Of a DNA stretch of 64,000 nt, positions 37,094 to 46,917 are shown one piece after another. The DNA comes from Desertimonas sp963733085 (lineage in GTDB: Bacteria; Actinomycetota; Acidimicrobiia; Acidimicrobiales; Ilumatobacteraceae): the NCBI GenBank assembly GCA_963733085.1, contig CAVTBY010000005.1, positions 62,001 to 126,000 of the forward strand, written 5' to 3'. Position numbers and translations under genes: made by a program. Below the pieces are notes generated by a model. The model saw only the letters and a list, made by a program, of their open reading frames with translations, did not search any database and was not told the DNA's origin. Every line of letters starts with the position of its first letter. Positions within the stretch are counted from its first letter, which is position 1.

Positions 37094-37269
37094 CGCTCCA
37101 CACAATCATCCGAGCGTGCTGCTGTCGTCACCCATCCTGGATGAAACGCGCTCAGCCTTCCCTTTGCGGGAGCGCGCTTCGTCTTGTTCACGGGCAGTGG
37201 GGAGCCCGACCTTCTTCCTCCACAGACGGTGAGCAAACTGACGGAGGCAGGTGAATTCGGTGCGGAGGG

Positions 37270-37289
37270 CGGGCAGGCTTTGCTGCCCG
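37270..37289. other. Hairpin upstream of cydA
   Basis: CGGGCAG (37270-37276) pairs with CTGCCCG (37283-37289) around GCTTTG. It lies between the decarboxylase gene and cydA, 61 bp beyond the decarboxylase stop on the minus strand. It could be a second terminator or part of a cyd leader. Confidence 0.4.
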
Positions 37290-37316
37290 TCCGGAGCTCC
37301 GAAGATGGGGGGATCC

Positions 37317-37345
37317 GAAGGGGGGAAGGTCTCCTTCCCCCCTTC
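37317..37345 (-). terminator. Terminator-like hairpin after the glutamate decarboxylase gene
   Basis: GAAGGGGGGAAGG (37317-37329) pairs with CCTTCCCCCCTTC (37333-37345) around a 3-nt loop. It starts 5 bp after the decarboxylase stop, reading on the minus strand, which is the right place for a transcription terminator. Confidence 0.75.
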
Positions 37346-37350
37346 GCTTC

Positions 37351-38751
37351 TCACAAGTGGCTGAAGCCGGAGGCCTCCTCGGGCGTCATCGAAACGGTGA
37401 CCGGATGCTTCGTGAAGTGTTCGACGGCGTTGTGGAGGTCGTCGAGGAGGATCGTCGCCAGGTCGCGGCTGACCCCCTGGCGGACCAATATGCGTTGCAC
37501 GGCGATGTTCGATGCCGATCCCGTCAGCGGGTAGGCCGGAACCTGCCAGCCGCGGATACGCAGTCGATCGGCGAGGTCGTACAGCGTGTAACCGGGGTCG
37601 GCGCCATCGGCCAGCTTCCATGCCACGGCGGGGATACCTTCGTTCGGGTCGCTGGCACAGATCATTTCGAACGGTCCGAGCTTGGCGATCTCGTTGGCGA
37701 GATAGCGCCCGGTGTCGTACGACGCCATGTGGATGCGGCGATAGCCCTCGCGGCCGAGGCGCACGAAGTCGTAGTACTGGGCGGCGATCTGCCCGGCGGG
37801 CCTCGAGAAGTTGATCTGGAACACCGGCATGTCGCCGCCGAGGTAGGACACGTGGAAGATCAGGTCGTCAGGCAGTTCGGCGACGTCACGCCACACGACC
37901 CAACCCACGCCGAGCGGTGCCAGTCCGAACTTGTGGCCCGACGTGCTGATCGACTTCACCCTCGGCAGCCGGAAGTCCCACTCGATGTCGGGCGCGCAAA
38001 AAGGTGCCAGGAAGGCGCCGCTCGCCCCGTCGACGTGGATGTCGACGTCGAGTCCGGTGTCGGCGTGAAGCGAGTCGAGGGCTTCGGCGAGGGGCTTGAC
38101 CAGTTCGTAGGTGCCGGTGTATGTCACGCCAAACGTCGGCACGACCATGATCGTGTTCTCGTCAACGCGTTCCAGCATGTCGTCGACGTCCATCGCGTAG
38201 TGGCCCGGCGACATCGGCACCTCGCGCATCTCGATGTCCCAGTACTTGGCGAATTTGTGCCACACGACCTGGACCGGACCGCACACCATGTTCGGGCGAT
38301 CGGTGGGCAGACCGGCGGCTGTCCGCTTGGCCCGCCAACGCCACTTGGCGGCCATGCCGCCGAGCATGCATGCCTCGGACGACCCGATCGCTGACGCTCC
38401 GACCGTGTTCGCCGATTCCGGCGCATTCCAGAGGTCGGCGAGCATGTGCACGCAACGGCGCTCGATCTCCGCCGTCTGCGGGTACTCGTCCTTGTCGATC
38501 ATGTTCTTGTCGATCGCGAGGTCCATCAGGCGATGGACCTCCGGTTCCTCCCAGGTCTGACAGAACGTCGCCATGTTCTGGCGGGCGTTTCCGTCGAGCA
38601 TCAACTCGTCGGAAACCACGGCGAAGGCGTCCTCGGAGCGCCACTCGTCGGTCGGGAACCGGTACTTCGGTGCCGCCTTGGCGGTGTCCTTGCTGGAGTA
38701 GACGGAGTCGTCGAGCGAGGAGCGGATCGACTCACGAGCATGCAATGTCAT
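37351..38751 (-). CDS. gad: Glutamate decarboxylase
   Basis: 466 aa, start ATG 38751 behind GGGAG. PLP-dependent; converts glutamate to GABA and CO2, consuming a proton. Family markers: KYRFPTDEWRSEDAFAVVSD, CQTWEEPEVHRLMDLAIDKN, SSEACMLGGMAAKWRW, DIHVDGASGAFLAPF, and the PLP lysine in STSGHKFG. Length matches GadA/B. No gadC-type amino-acid antiporter (APC family) is beside it; the divergent MFS gene at 39053 is the nearest transporter. Placed next to cytochrome bd, it suggests an acid or low-oxygen stress role. That context argument is inference. Confidence 0.95.
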   Translation of the reverse strand: MTLHARESIRSSLDDSVYSSKDTAKAAPKYRFPTDEWRSEDAFAVVSDELMLDGNARQNMATFCQTWEEPEVHRLMDLAIDKNMIDKDEYPQTAEIERRCVHMLADLWNAPESANTVGASAIGSSEACMLGGMAAKWRWRAKRTAAGLPTDRPNMVCGPVQVVWHKFAKYWDIEMREVPMSPGHYAMDVDDMLERVDENTIMVVPTFGVTYTGTYELVKPLAEALDSLHADTGLDVDIHVDGASGAFLAPFCAPDIEWDFRLPRVKSISTSGHKFGLAPLGVGWVVWRDVAELPDDLIFHVSYLGGDMPVFQINFSRPAGQIAAQYYDFVRLGREGYRRIHMASYDTGRYLANEIAKLGPFEMICASDPNEGIPAVAWKLADGADPGYTLYDLADRLRIRGWQVPAYPLTGSASNIAVQRILVRQGVSRDLATILLDDLHNAVEHFTKHPVTVSMTPEEASGFSHL

Positions 38752-39052
38752 TGGTATCTCCCTCGCGGTGGGCACGGCCCCGCTTGTGGGGGACGAGGCC
38801 GTGCTCCAACGATTGCAGTCGACGGCACACCTGGCGGCATCAACCGATCTGGATGATTCGCTGATATTGGGGCCGAGCGGCGAGAACTGCCGACGCAGCA
38901 GGCACGAAACGGTCGTTTCAGTCGGCACTTCGGATTCTTCCCGCGCAGCCGAGGAGTCCATCCCGCGTTCAACCAGATCGGATGACGACGAGCGGGGTCG
39001 TCCCGTCGTATATGTCGAGTGCGGCCCAACGGGCCAGTTCGAGAGGAGTCGC
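38752..39052. other. Divergent intergenic region
   Basis: 301 bp between the decarboxylase (minus) and an MFS gene (plus). Both promoters must be here. I see no coding potential; open frames across it only extend the neighbours. Ribosome-binding sites are visible at both ends (GGGAG for the decarboxylase, GAGAGGAG for the MFS gene). Confidence 0.6.
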
Positions 39053-40238
39053 GTGAACACGACTGGACCACGCCGGTCGGAGGTCGTCGCCGTGTACGCG
39101 GCTGGACTGTTCCAGGGACTCAGTCTCGTCGCCGTGCCCGCTGCCGCCACGATCCTCACCAGTGCCGACGGCTACAACCTGTCCGCCAGTGAGTATGGGC
39201 TGCTCTTCCTGCCGCAGGTGATCCTCGCCATCGCCGGGTCGTTGGCGCTGCCTTCGATTTCCGGGCGCATCGGACTCAAGCGGGTGCTCCTCGTCGGTCT
39301 CGCCGCCGACAGCGTGGCGATGGCGCTGCTCGTCGTCAGCAACAGCGTGCGCACCGACGCGGTGGCGTTCCCGCTGCTGCTGGTGGTGACGGGGTGCCTC
39401 GGTCTCGGCTTCGGACTGACGCTGGGATCGATCAGCACCTACGCCGGGGCATTCCAGCCGCAACGTCGGGAGGTTGCGCTCACCGCCCTCAACGTGCTGC
39501 TCGGTTTGGGCACAGCGCTGTCGCCACTGCTGATCGCCGTGTTCCTCGACATCGGCGAGTGGTGGTACCTGCCACTCGGAACGGCGATCGGATTGGCGGT
39601 CGTGCTCGTCGTGACCCTGGGGCAGCCGCTGCATCGCCGAACGGTCGTCCGCAGCCACCGGCGCACCGCGACCGAAGATTCCACGTCGCTTCTGGCTGTT
39701 CGCCGCCGCCCTCGTCGCCTACGGCGCGGCGGAGACGATGTTCGGCAACTGGGGCACCACGCTGCTCGTCGACGATGGAGTCGCCGCCACCTCGGCGACC
39801 TACGCTCTCGCCGCGTTCTGGGCGGCGGTCACCGCCGGTCGTCTCGTGATCGCCCTCGTCGCCGAGCGCATCGGCTCGACCCGCATCTTCGTGGTGTTGC
39901 CTTGGGCAATCGCCGTTGCGCTGCTCATCGCGCCCGCCGCAGACACCGCGGGTGCGGGGATCGCCGTGTTCGCCCTCGCCGGCCTCGCCTGTTCCGGGTA
40001 CTTCCCGATGACCATCGGCTACGGCGAGTCGTCGTTCCGCGGCATGGTCGAACTGGCCGCCGGCTGGCTGATCGCCGCCTACCAGATCGGCTACGGCCTC
40101 GCCGCCTTCGGCGGTGGCGCGCTGCAACGATCCATCTCCCTGCCCACGCTGTACCGCTGCACCGCCGTGCTGGCGGTGGTGATGGGCCTGCTGTCGCTCC
40201 CGATCACCCGCTCCCGGATCACCCATTCTGGACGATGA
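39053..40238 (+). CDS. MFS transporter (one frameshift)
   Basis: About 394 aa from GTG 39053 (GAGAGGAG upstream). N-terminal half TTGPRRSEVVAVYAAGLFQG ... SGRIGLKRVLLVGLAADSVA; C-terminal half in the next frame from RRFWLFAAALVAYGAAETMF to TRSRITHSGR. Dropping one A near 39683 joins the halves as TEDSRRFWLFAAA. About twelve membrane helices with an MFS loop after helix 2. Substrate unknown. It is divergent from the glutamate decarboxylase and 65 bp upstream of the GMC oxidoreductase on the same strand. Confidence 0.78.
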
Positions 40239-40303
40239 CCCGTTTCGGCGACCTCCGTACCGTCGAACCAGAACGAGTCAGCTGACCATGCGAGGAGGGC
40301 GCG

Positions 40304-41857
40304 ATGCCCGACCACTACGACGTCATCGTCATCGGAACCGGCGCCGGAGGCGGCACCCTGGCCCACACCCTCGCTGCCTCGGGCAAGCGGATCCTGCTCC
40401 TGGAACGGGGGAACTTCCTGCCCCGTGAGACGGAGAACTGGGACTCCAAGTCGGTGTTCCTCGACGGCAAGTACATCTCACCCGACACCTGGTACGACGC
40501 CGACGGCAAGGCGTTCCAGCCGCAGGTCCACTACTTCGTCGGCGGGGCGACCAAGCTCTACGGCGCGGCGCTGTACCGGTTGCGCCCGCAGGACTTCGGT
40601 GAGATCAAGCATGCCGACGGCATCTCGCCGGCGTGGCCGCTGAGCTACGACGACTTCGAACCTTGGTACACGAAGGCAGAGTGGCTGTACCAGGTCCACG
40701 GCAACCACGGGGACGATCCGACCGAGGGCCACTGGTCGAAGCAGTATCCCTGGCCCGCCGTCTCCCACGAACCGCGGATCCAGGAGATCACCGACGACCT
40801 GGCTGCGGCCGGCTACCACCCATTCTCGGCACCGTGCGGGATCCTCCTCGACGAAGCGGACCGGCCGCGCAGCACGTGTATCCGCTGCACCTGGTGCGAT
40901 GGCTATCCGTGCATGGTCCACGCCAAGTCCGACGCCGAGACGATCGCCGTACGGCCGCTGCTGATGGCGCCGAACGTGACGCTGCTCGTCGAGGCCGAAG
41001 TCGTCAAGCTGGAGACCGATTCCACCGGCGGAAGCGTGACGGGGGTTGTGGTCGCACGTGGCGACACGCACGAGACCTACTCAGCCGAGATCGTCGTCGT
41101 GGCAGCCGGCGCGTCGAACAGCGCCAAGCTGCTGCTCCAGTCGGCCAACGATCAGCACCCGAACGGCCTGGCCAACGGCTCCGACCAGGTCGGGCGCAAT
41201 TACATGTACCACAACTCCAAAGCAGTCGTGGCGCTGTCCAAGGAGCGCAACGACACCGTGTTCCAGAAGACGCTGGGGCTCAACGACTTCTACCTGGGGC
41301 GCGATGGCGACGATCGACCACTCGGCAACATCCAGATGGTCGGCAAGTCGAACGGCTGGGCGATGAAGGGCGAGGAGCCCAAGCTGACGATCCTCGCCCC
41401 GCACTGGAGCCTCGACGAGGTCGCCAAGCACGCCGTCGACTTCTGGCTGACCACCGAGGATCTCCCTGACCCGGACAACCGAGTCACTGTCGACGGCGAG
41501 GGTCACGTCCATCTGGCGTACACGTCGAACAACGACGAGGAGGCCGACGGGCTGTACCACGAGCTGAAAAAGATCCTCAACCACATCGGGATGGCGGAGC
41601 ACCACGTGCTCGGCAAGAACTTCTACATGAAGATGAACATCCCGATCGCCGGCTGTGCCCACCAGGCCGGCACCTGCCGGTTCGGCGACGACCCGGCCAC
41701 GTCGGTGCTCGATGCGAACTGCAAAGCCCACGAGGTCGACAACCTCTACGTCGTCGACACCAGCTTCTTCCCGAGCATCGGTGCCGTGAACCCAGCCCTC
41801 ACAGCGATGGCGAATGGCATCCGTGTCGGCGAACACATCTCCGAGCGGCTGGCCTGA
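40304..41857 (+). CDS. GMC-family FAD-dependent oxidoreductase
   Basis: 517 aa, ATG 40304 with GAGGAGG upstream. N-terminal FAD-binding Rossmann motif VIVIGTGAGGGTLAHTLAAS and LLLERG, FVGGATKLYGAALYRLRPQD, a Cys-rich loop CIRCTWCDGYPCMVHAK, and the C-terminal GMC motif with YVVDTSFFPSIGAVNPALTA. His-containing segment CAHQAGTCRFGDDP near the active site. Substrate is an alcohol or sugar of unknown identity. Followed after 26 bp by the SDR gene, so the two probably form one operon with NDH-2 and the DHA2 transporter. Confidence 0.88.
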   Translation: MPDHYDVIVIGTGAGGGTLAHTLAASGKRILLLERGNFLPRETENWDSKSVFLDGKYISPDTWYDADGKAFQPQVHYFVGGATKLYGAALYRLRPQDFGEIKHADGISPAWPLSYDDFEPWYTKAEWLYQVHGNHGDDPTEGHWSKQYPWPAVSHEPRIQEITDDLAAAGYHPFSAPCGILLDEADRPRSTCIRCTWCDGYPCMVHAKSDAETIAVRPLLMAPNVTLLVEAEVVKLETDSTGGSVTGVVVARGDTHETYSAEIVVVAAGASNSAKLLLQSANDQHPNGLANGSDQVGRNYMYHNSKAVVALSKERNDTVFQKTLGLNDFYLGRDGDDRPLGNIQMVGKSNGWAMKGEEPKLTILAPHWSLDEVAKHAVDFWLTTEDLPDPDNRVTVDGEGHVHLAYTSNNDEEADGLYHELKKILNHIGMAEHHVLGKNFYMKMNIPIAGCAHQAGTCRFGDDPATSVLDANCKAHEVDNLYVVDTSFFPSIGAVNPALTAMANGIRVGEHISERLA

Positions 41858-41883
41858 GCCGTCCCAACCCCGAAGGAAACGAC

Positions 41884-42656
41884 ATGACAACACTCACTGG
41901 CAAGGTCGCCATCGTCACCGGCGGCAACAGCGGCATCGGCAAGGCGGTCGTGCTGGCCCTCGCCGAGGAAGGGGCCAACATCGTCATCGACTACGTCGCC
42001 AACGAACAGGCCACCGAGGACCTCGAGAAGAAGGTGGCAGCGTTGGGTGATCAGTCGATCGGTGTCGACGCCGACGTGAGCAAGGTCGAGGACCTCGAAC
42101 GACTCGTCAAGTCCGCCGTCGATGCCTTCGGCCGCGCTCGACATCATGGTCAACAACGCCGGCGTCGAGACCCGCACGTCGATTCTCGACACCACCGAGG
42201 CGCAGTACGAGAAGGTGATGGAGATCAACCTCAAGAGCGCCTTCTTCGGAACACAGCTGGCGGCCAAGCAGATGATCGCCCAGGGCGACGGGGGTCGGAT
42301 CATCAACATCACCTCGGTGCACGAGGACTGGCCGATGCCCGGCAACACCGCCTACTGCCTCTCCAAGGGCGGGATGCGGATGCTGACTCGCACGGCCGGC
42401 GTCGAGCTCGGTCCCCACGGCATCACGCGTCGTCGGGGTCGGCCCGGGTGCGGTCGCCACGCCGATCAACATCTCGACGATGAACGACCCGACGAAGATG
42501 GCGACGCTCGACGCCGCCATCCCGCTCGGGCGGATGGCCGAGCCGAACGAGATCGGCAGCGTGGTGGCCTTCCTCGCCGGTGACGGTGCCAGCTACCTCA
42601 CGGCGACGACGATCTTCGCCGACGGCGGCATCATGCACTCGAGCCCGGGCCTGTAG
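41884..42656 (+). CDS. Short-chain dehydrogenase/reductase (two frameshifts)
   Basis: About 256 aa when two single extra bases are ignored: a G near 42132 (AFGR-LDIMVNNAG) and an A near 42428 (HGI-RVVGVGPGAVATP). Classical SDR: cofactor motif TGGNSGIGK, NNAG, catalytic Ser region IINITSVHE, Y-x-x-x-K in AYCLSKGGM, and C-terminal YLTATTIFADGGIMHSSPGL. Most like glucose-1-dehydrogenase type SDRs. The net two extra bases agree with the locus length modulo 3. Lies between GMC oxidoreductase and NDH-2 with very short gaps. Confidence 0.85.
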
Positions 42657-42659
42657 CCG

Positions 42660-44043
42660 ATGGCCGGACGAGTCGGCGCGGCACCGGGTCGTCGATCGTC
42701 GGCGGGGGCTTCGGTGGGCTGCTGGCGATCCGGCATCTCGCCCATCCGCCCGTCGACGTCACGCTGATCGATCGACGCAACCACCACCTGTTCCAGCCGC
42801 TGCTGTACCAGGTCGCCACCGGCATGCTCTCGCCGGGGCAGATCGCCCCGCCGCTGCGTCACGTCGTCCGGCGCTACAAGAACGTCCGCGTCGAGCTGGC
42901 CGAGGTGACGGGGTTCGATCTCGAGCAGCGGATCGTGCACGCCACCACGGCCGCCCATCTCCGGGACCTCGAGATCCCCTACGACAGCCTGATCGTCGCC
43001 GCCGGGGTGAACCAGTCGTACTTCGGCCACGACGAGCTCGCCCGCTACGCGCCCGGAATGAAGACGATCGACGACGCCCTCGAGCTGCGCCGGCGGATCT
43101 TCGGCGCCTTCGAGATGGCGGCCGTCGAGGACGACCCCGCCGAGCGGGAGAAGTGGCTCACGGTCGTCATCGTCGGCGCCGGCCCGACCGGGGTCGAGCT
43201 TGGCCGGGCAGGTGCGCGAGCTGGCGGTGCGTTGCCTCAAGGGCGAGTTCCGCACGTTCGATCCCGGCGTCGGTGCGGGTGCTCCTGCTCGACGGCGGCA
43301 AGGAGCCGCTCGCCACGTTCGGCGACCGGCTGTCCGGCAAGGCGACGAAGGAGCTGGAGCGCATCGGCGTGGAGTTGCGGATGGGCGCCAGGGTGGTGGG
43401 CGTCGACGCCTTCGGGGTCGATGTGGCGAGCAGCGACGGCAGCAAGACGCGGATCGAGACGCACACGACGATCTGGGCGGCCGGGGTGCAGGCCACGCCA
43501 CTGGCCGCCAAGCTGGCCGAAGCCAGCGGTGCCGAGGTCGACCGGGCCGGCCGGATCCAGGTGCTGCCCGACCTCACCGTGCCCGGGCATCCCGAGGTCT
43601 TCGCCATCGGTGACATGGCCGCCCTCGGCAAGCTGCCCGGCGTCGCCGAGGTCGCCATGCAGGGCGGGTTGCACGCCGCCAACACGATCTGGCGACGGCA
43701 GAACGGCAAGGCCGCCGACCCTTCAAGTACCGCGACATGGGCAGCGTGGCGACGATCGGCCGGTTCCACGCCATCGCCAGCGTGCGCAAGGTACGCCTCA
43801 GCGGGTTCCCCGGTTGGTTGGTGTGGTTCTTCGTCCACCTCGCCTTCCTCACCGGGTTCGGCGATCGGTTCACGACGATGATGCGTTGGTTCCGGTCGAT
43901 GATCGGCCGTGGCCGCGCCGAGCGTGAGTTCAGCACTGCCCACACGGGCGGCGACCTCAGCCTCCCGGAGTCGGTCCGCGAGATCGTCGAACCGACACCT
44001 GTTTCCCGACGCCCCGATCGTCGCCGACACCGGCACTCCGTGA
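42660..44043 (+). CDS. ndh: Type II NADH dehydrogenase (five single-base indels)
   Basis: About 460 aa. Segments in shifting frames join into one NDH-2: FAD motif SSIVGGGFGGLLAIRHLA, LFQPLLYQVATGMLSPGQIA, NAD motif VVIVGAGPTGVELAGQ, WAAGVQATPLAAKL, EVFAIGDMAALG and a C-terminal amphipathic membrane region FPGWLVWFFVHLAFLTGFGD. Indels placed near 42688 (-1), 43200 (+1), 43267 (+1), 43722 (-1) and 44002 (+1); their sum matches the length modulo 3. With them corrected the end reads LFPDAPIVADTGTP-stop and the TGA overlaps the next gene's GTG. Transfers electrons from NADH to quinone without pumping protons. Pseudogene status cannot be excluded but the pattern fits read error. Confidence 0.85.
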
Positions 44044-45651
44044 GCACGACAACGCCCGCGTCGGCGTCCCCGCCGGGACGAGCCGGTCGGGTCTTGTGCT
44101 CGCCGCCCTGATCCTCGTGGCGGCGGTCGCCAACCTCAACCTGGCCGTCGCCAACGTCGCCCTGCCCGACATCGGCAAGGCCTTCGACGCGTCCCAGACG
44201 GAGCTCAACCTCGTCGCCGTCAGCTACTCGCTCGGTCTCGCCGCATCGGTGCTCTACCTCGGGGCGATCGGTGATCGCTACGGGCGCAAGCTGCTGCTGA
44301 TCGTCGGTGTCGTGCTCTCCGTCCCGGCATGCCTGCTCGCCGCCTGGGCCTCGTCGGTGGAGGTGCTGATCGCCGCCCGAATCCTGGGCGGGCTCTCGGC
44401 CGGCATGGCCTACCCGACCACGCTGGCGCTGATCACCGCGCTGTGGTCCGGTCCGGCGCGCACGAAGTCGATCGCCCTCTGGTCGGCCCTCGGTGGGGCG
44501 ATCTCCTCGCTCGGACCGCTCACCGCCGGCGCGCTGCTGGAGGAGTTCTGGTGGGGTTCGGTGTTCTTGATCACCCTGCCGCTGGCGGTCGTCGCCCTCG
44601 TGATGGCGGTAGTGCTCGTTCCGAGCCACGTCCACGAGACGACCGAGCCGGTCGACAACCTCGGCGGCGTCCTGTCGATCGTGCTCGTCGCCAGCCTCGT
44701 GCTGGCCATCAACTTCGCCCCGGTCCCCAACGAGGGAGCATTGGTCGCCGGGCTGGCCGCCATCGCCATCGCCGCCGGGATCGCCTTCTTCATCCGGCAG
44801 CGCCGGGCGGCGGTGCCCCTCTACGACCTCGAGGTCGCGGCGCGGCGCACGTTCTGGGTGGCTGCCTGCGCCGGGCTGATCGTGTTCGGCACGCTGATGG
44901 GGGCGATGTTCATCGGCCAGCAGTACCTGCAGAACGTGCTCGGCTACTCGACGGTCGAGGCCGGCGCGGCGATCCTGCCGGCCGCCATCATGATGGTGCT
45001 GATCGCGCCACGATCGGCGAAGCTCGTCGAGGCCGGGGCGCCCGGTTCACCCTGCTCGTCGGCTATGCCTGCTGCCTGGCCGGGTTCGTCACGATGCTGC
45101 TGCTGTGGAACGAGGGCAGCTCCTACTGGGCAGTCGGACTCGGCTATGCACTCGTCGGCGCCGGCGTCGGATTCGCCGGGACCCCGGCGTCGCATTCGCT
45201 CACCGGATCGGTACCGGTCATCCGCGCCGGCATGGCCTCGGGCACCGCCGACCTCCAACGAGACCTCGGTGGGGCGATCATGCAGTCGATCCTCGGCGCC
45301 CTGCTCACCGCCGGGTACGCCTCGGCGGTCGCCGCCGCCATCGCCGCCGACCCGAACTCCCAGGAGATCACCGACGGCGTCCAGTCCCAGCTGCAGAAGT
45401 CGTTCGCCGGAGCCGAAGCGGTCGCCGAGCAGTACCCGCAGTACGCCGACGCGATCACCGCCGGGGCGACCTCGTCGTTCCTCGACGGGGCCGATTGGGC
45501 GTACGCCGCCGGGATCATCGCCATCCTCATCGGAGCGGTGATCGTCGCCGCCCTGTTCCCCCGGCGGGCAGAGGAACAGGCGCTTCTCGCCCAGTACCAC
45601 GCCGAGGACACCGCGCCGGCGATCAGCCCGACCTTGCAAGTCGCCCAGTAG
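44040..45651 (+). CDS. DHA2-type (14-helix) MFS drug exporter (two frameshifts)
   Basis: About 537 aa from GTG 44040, overlapping the NDH-2 stop. N-terminus MSTTTPASASPPGRAGRV, then with one base missing near 44093 LAALILVAAVANLNLAVANV. A second lost G near 45035 (GGGG run) separates AKLVEAG from ARFTLLVGYACCLAGF. Motifs: GAIGDRYGRKLLLIVGV, GGLSAGMAYPTTLALITALW, LTGSVPVIRAGMASGTADLQ. About fourteen helices as in EmrB/QacA relatives. GTG 44096 is an alternative start within intact frame. Probably the last gene of the GMC-SDR-NDH run. Confidence 0.82.
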
Positions 45652-45670
45652 ACCCGCGGTCGGGTCGGTG

Positions 45671-46192
45671 TCAGCGCCTAGCGAGAAAGCGCAGGCGGGC
45701 GGCTCTGGCGTCCCACGCATACACGACCGCGCTGCCGGCGATGAGGTCGTGGAGGGCGCGGCGATCCCGGCGCAGCACGATCAGGAGGAATCCGAATCCG
45801 AGCAGCAGGAAGCTGAACGGTAGGGCGAGGACGCGGACCACCGCGTGCCACGCGTCGAGGTCGCTGCCGTCGGCGCGCACCGCCCGCACTCCCATCGCTG
45901 CCATGCCGAACGTCCGACCGGACGCAGCGAGCGGATACGCGAAGTAGATGAACACCCAGATGCCGAGAGCGACGTACGACACGACTGGCGCCTCTTCCAG
46001 GCGAACCGGCTCCCGGAGCAGCACGGTCAGGATGTATTCGACGACGTGCCCGCCGAGCGTGAACAGGGCGAAGATGGTCACCAGATCGATGACAAACGCG
46101 GCGAAGCGGGTCACGATTCCGGCGTAGTGCCCCTCGAGCCCTGTGCTGCGCCCGACGCCGAGCCGCACATCCTTCTCGGCCGCAACAGTCAT
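45671..46192 (-). CDS. RDD family membrane protein
   Basis: 173 aa. RDD domain with GHYAGIVTRFAAFVIDLVTI (R and D in helix 1), a second helix pair (VVSYVALGIWVFIYFAYPLA), SGRTFGMAAMGVRAVRADGS and RRALHDLIAGSAVVYAWD near the C-terminus. Its ATG overlaps the stop of the 9-residue-repeat protein (ATGA), so the two are coupled. RDD proteins are small membrane proteins of mostly unknown function. Confidence 0.88.
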   Translation of the reverse strand: MTVAAEKDVRLGVGRSTGLEGHYAGIVTRFAAFVIDLVTIFALFTLGGHVVEYILTVLLREPVRLEEAPVVSYVALGIWVFIYFAYPLAASGRTFGMAAMGVRAVRADGSDLDAWHAVVRVLALPFSFLLLGFGFLLIVLRRDRRALHDLIAGSAVVYAWDARAARLRFLARR

Positions 46193-46911
46193 GCCTTCGC
46201 GTCCGGTTTCAGGAGCAGCAGCGGTGGCCCGCCCGGCGGCATCGATGGGTCGCGGCGCAGAAGGCGACCGACCCAGCGGTGCACGAACGAGTCGAGGCCG
46301 ACTCCCTGGCTGCGGACGATGTCGATCACCTGGCCCATCACGGCAGACCCGGATCGCGCCATCAAGGTGCCGAGCTCGGTCTGCTCCACGAGAGCGTCGA
46401 GGTCGACCCGTTGGACGACCGTGTTGAGGTCGACCTTGGCGATGACTCGATCCAAGTCGAGTCGGTCGACGACCGCTTGCACGTCGATCCTGGCGACCAG
46501 GCCATCGAGGTTCGCCGTGGCCAGGATGGCGTCGATGTCGACTCGAGCGAGGAGGCGATCGATGTCCACGCGCTCCAAGAGGGCGTCCATGTCGAGCTTG
46601 TCGAGCAGTTCGTTGAGGTCGATGCGGGCGAGCAGCTCCTGCAGGTCGACCCGCTCCATGACCGCCTGGACATCGACCTTGTCGACGATCGCCTGGACAT
46701 CGACCTTGTCGACGACTGCTTCGACGTCGACCTTGTCGACGATCGCCTGGACATCGACCCGCCGGACGACTTGGTCGACATCGAGCGCGTCGACGACCCC
46801 TGGGGCCACCTCGTTGGCTACGGACTGGACGATCTCGGTCGCTCCATCGAGGAGCGAGTCGAGCAGTCCTGGGCGTTGGCGACGGCGCCGACCACGTGGG
46901 CCTCGAGCCAC
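46189..46911 (-). CDS. Protein with fifteen tandem 9-residue repeats
   Basis: 240 aa. After a basic start (MARGPRGRRRRQRPG) and a helix, residues about 43-177 are fifteen uninterrupted 9-residue units of consensus [VIL]-D-[VIL]-[DQN]-x-[VIL]-[VIL]-x-[RK], for example VDVQAIVDK, VDLQELLAR, IDLNELLDK, VDIDRLLAR. Only one unit (ANLDGLVAR) lacks the Asp at position 2. The tail has a hydrophobic helix (SAVMGQVIDIVRSQGVGLDS) and a Pro-rich end. The periodicity suggests a solenoid or a membrane-lying amphipathic array. Coupled by ATGA to the RDD gene. I recognise no named domain and the function is unknown. Confidence 0.8.
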   Translation of the reverse strand: MARGPRGRRRRQRPGLLDSLLDGATEIVQSVANEVAPGVVDALDVDQVVRRVDVQAIVDKVDVEAVVDKVDVQAIVDKVDVQAVMERVDLQELLARIDLNELLDKLDMDALLERVDIDRLLARVDIDAILATANLDGLVARIDVQAVVDRLDLDRVIAKVDLNTVVQRVDLDALVEQTELGTLMARSGSAVMGQVIDIVRSQGVGLDSFVHRWVGRLLRRDPSMPPGGPPLLLLKPDAKA

Positions 46912-46917
46912 GACGGA

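Noticed and set aside
41884..45651. SDR, NDH-2 and DHA2 genes as true pseudogenes
   Set aside because: Catalytic motifs are all present and each break is a single base; similar breaks occur through the window, so read error is more likely. Not fully excluded.
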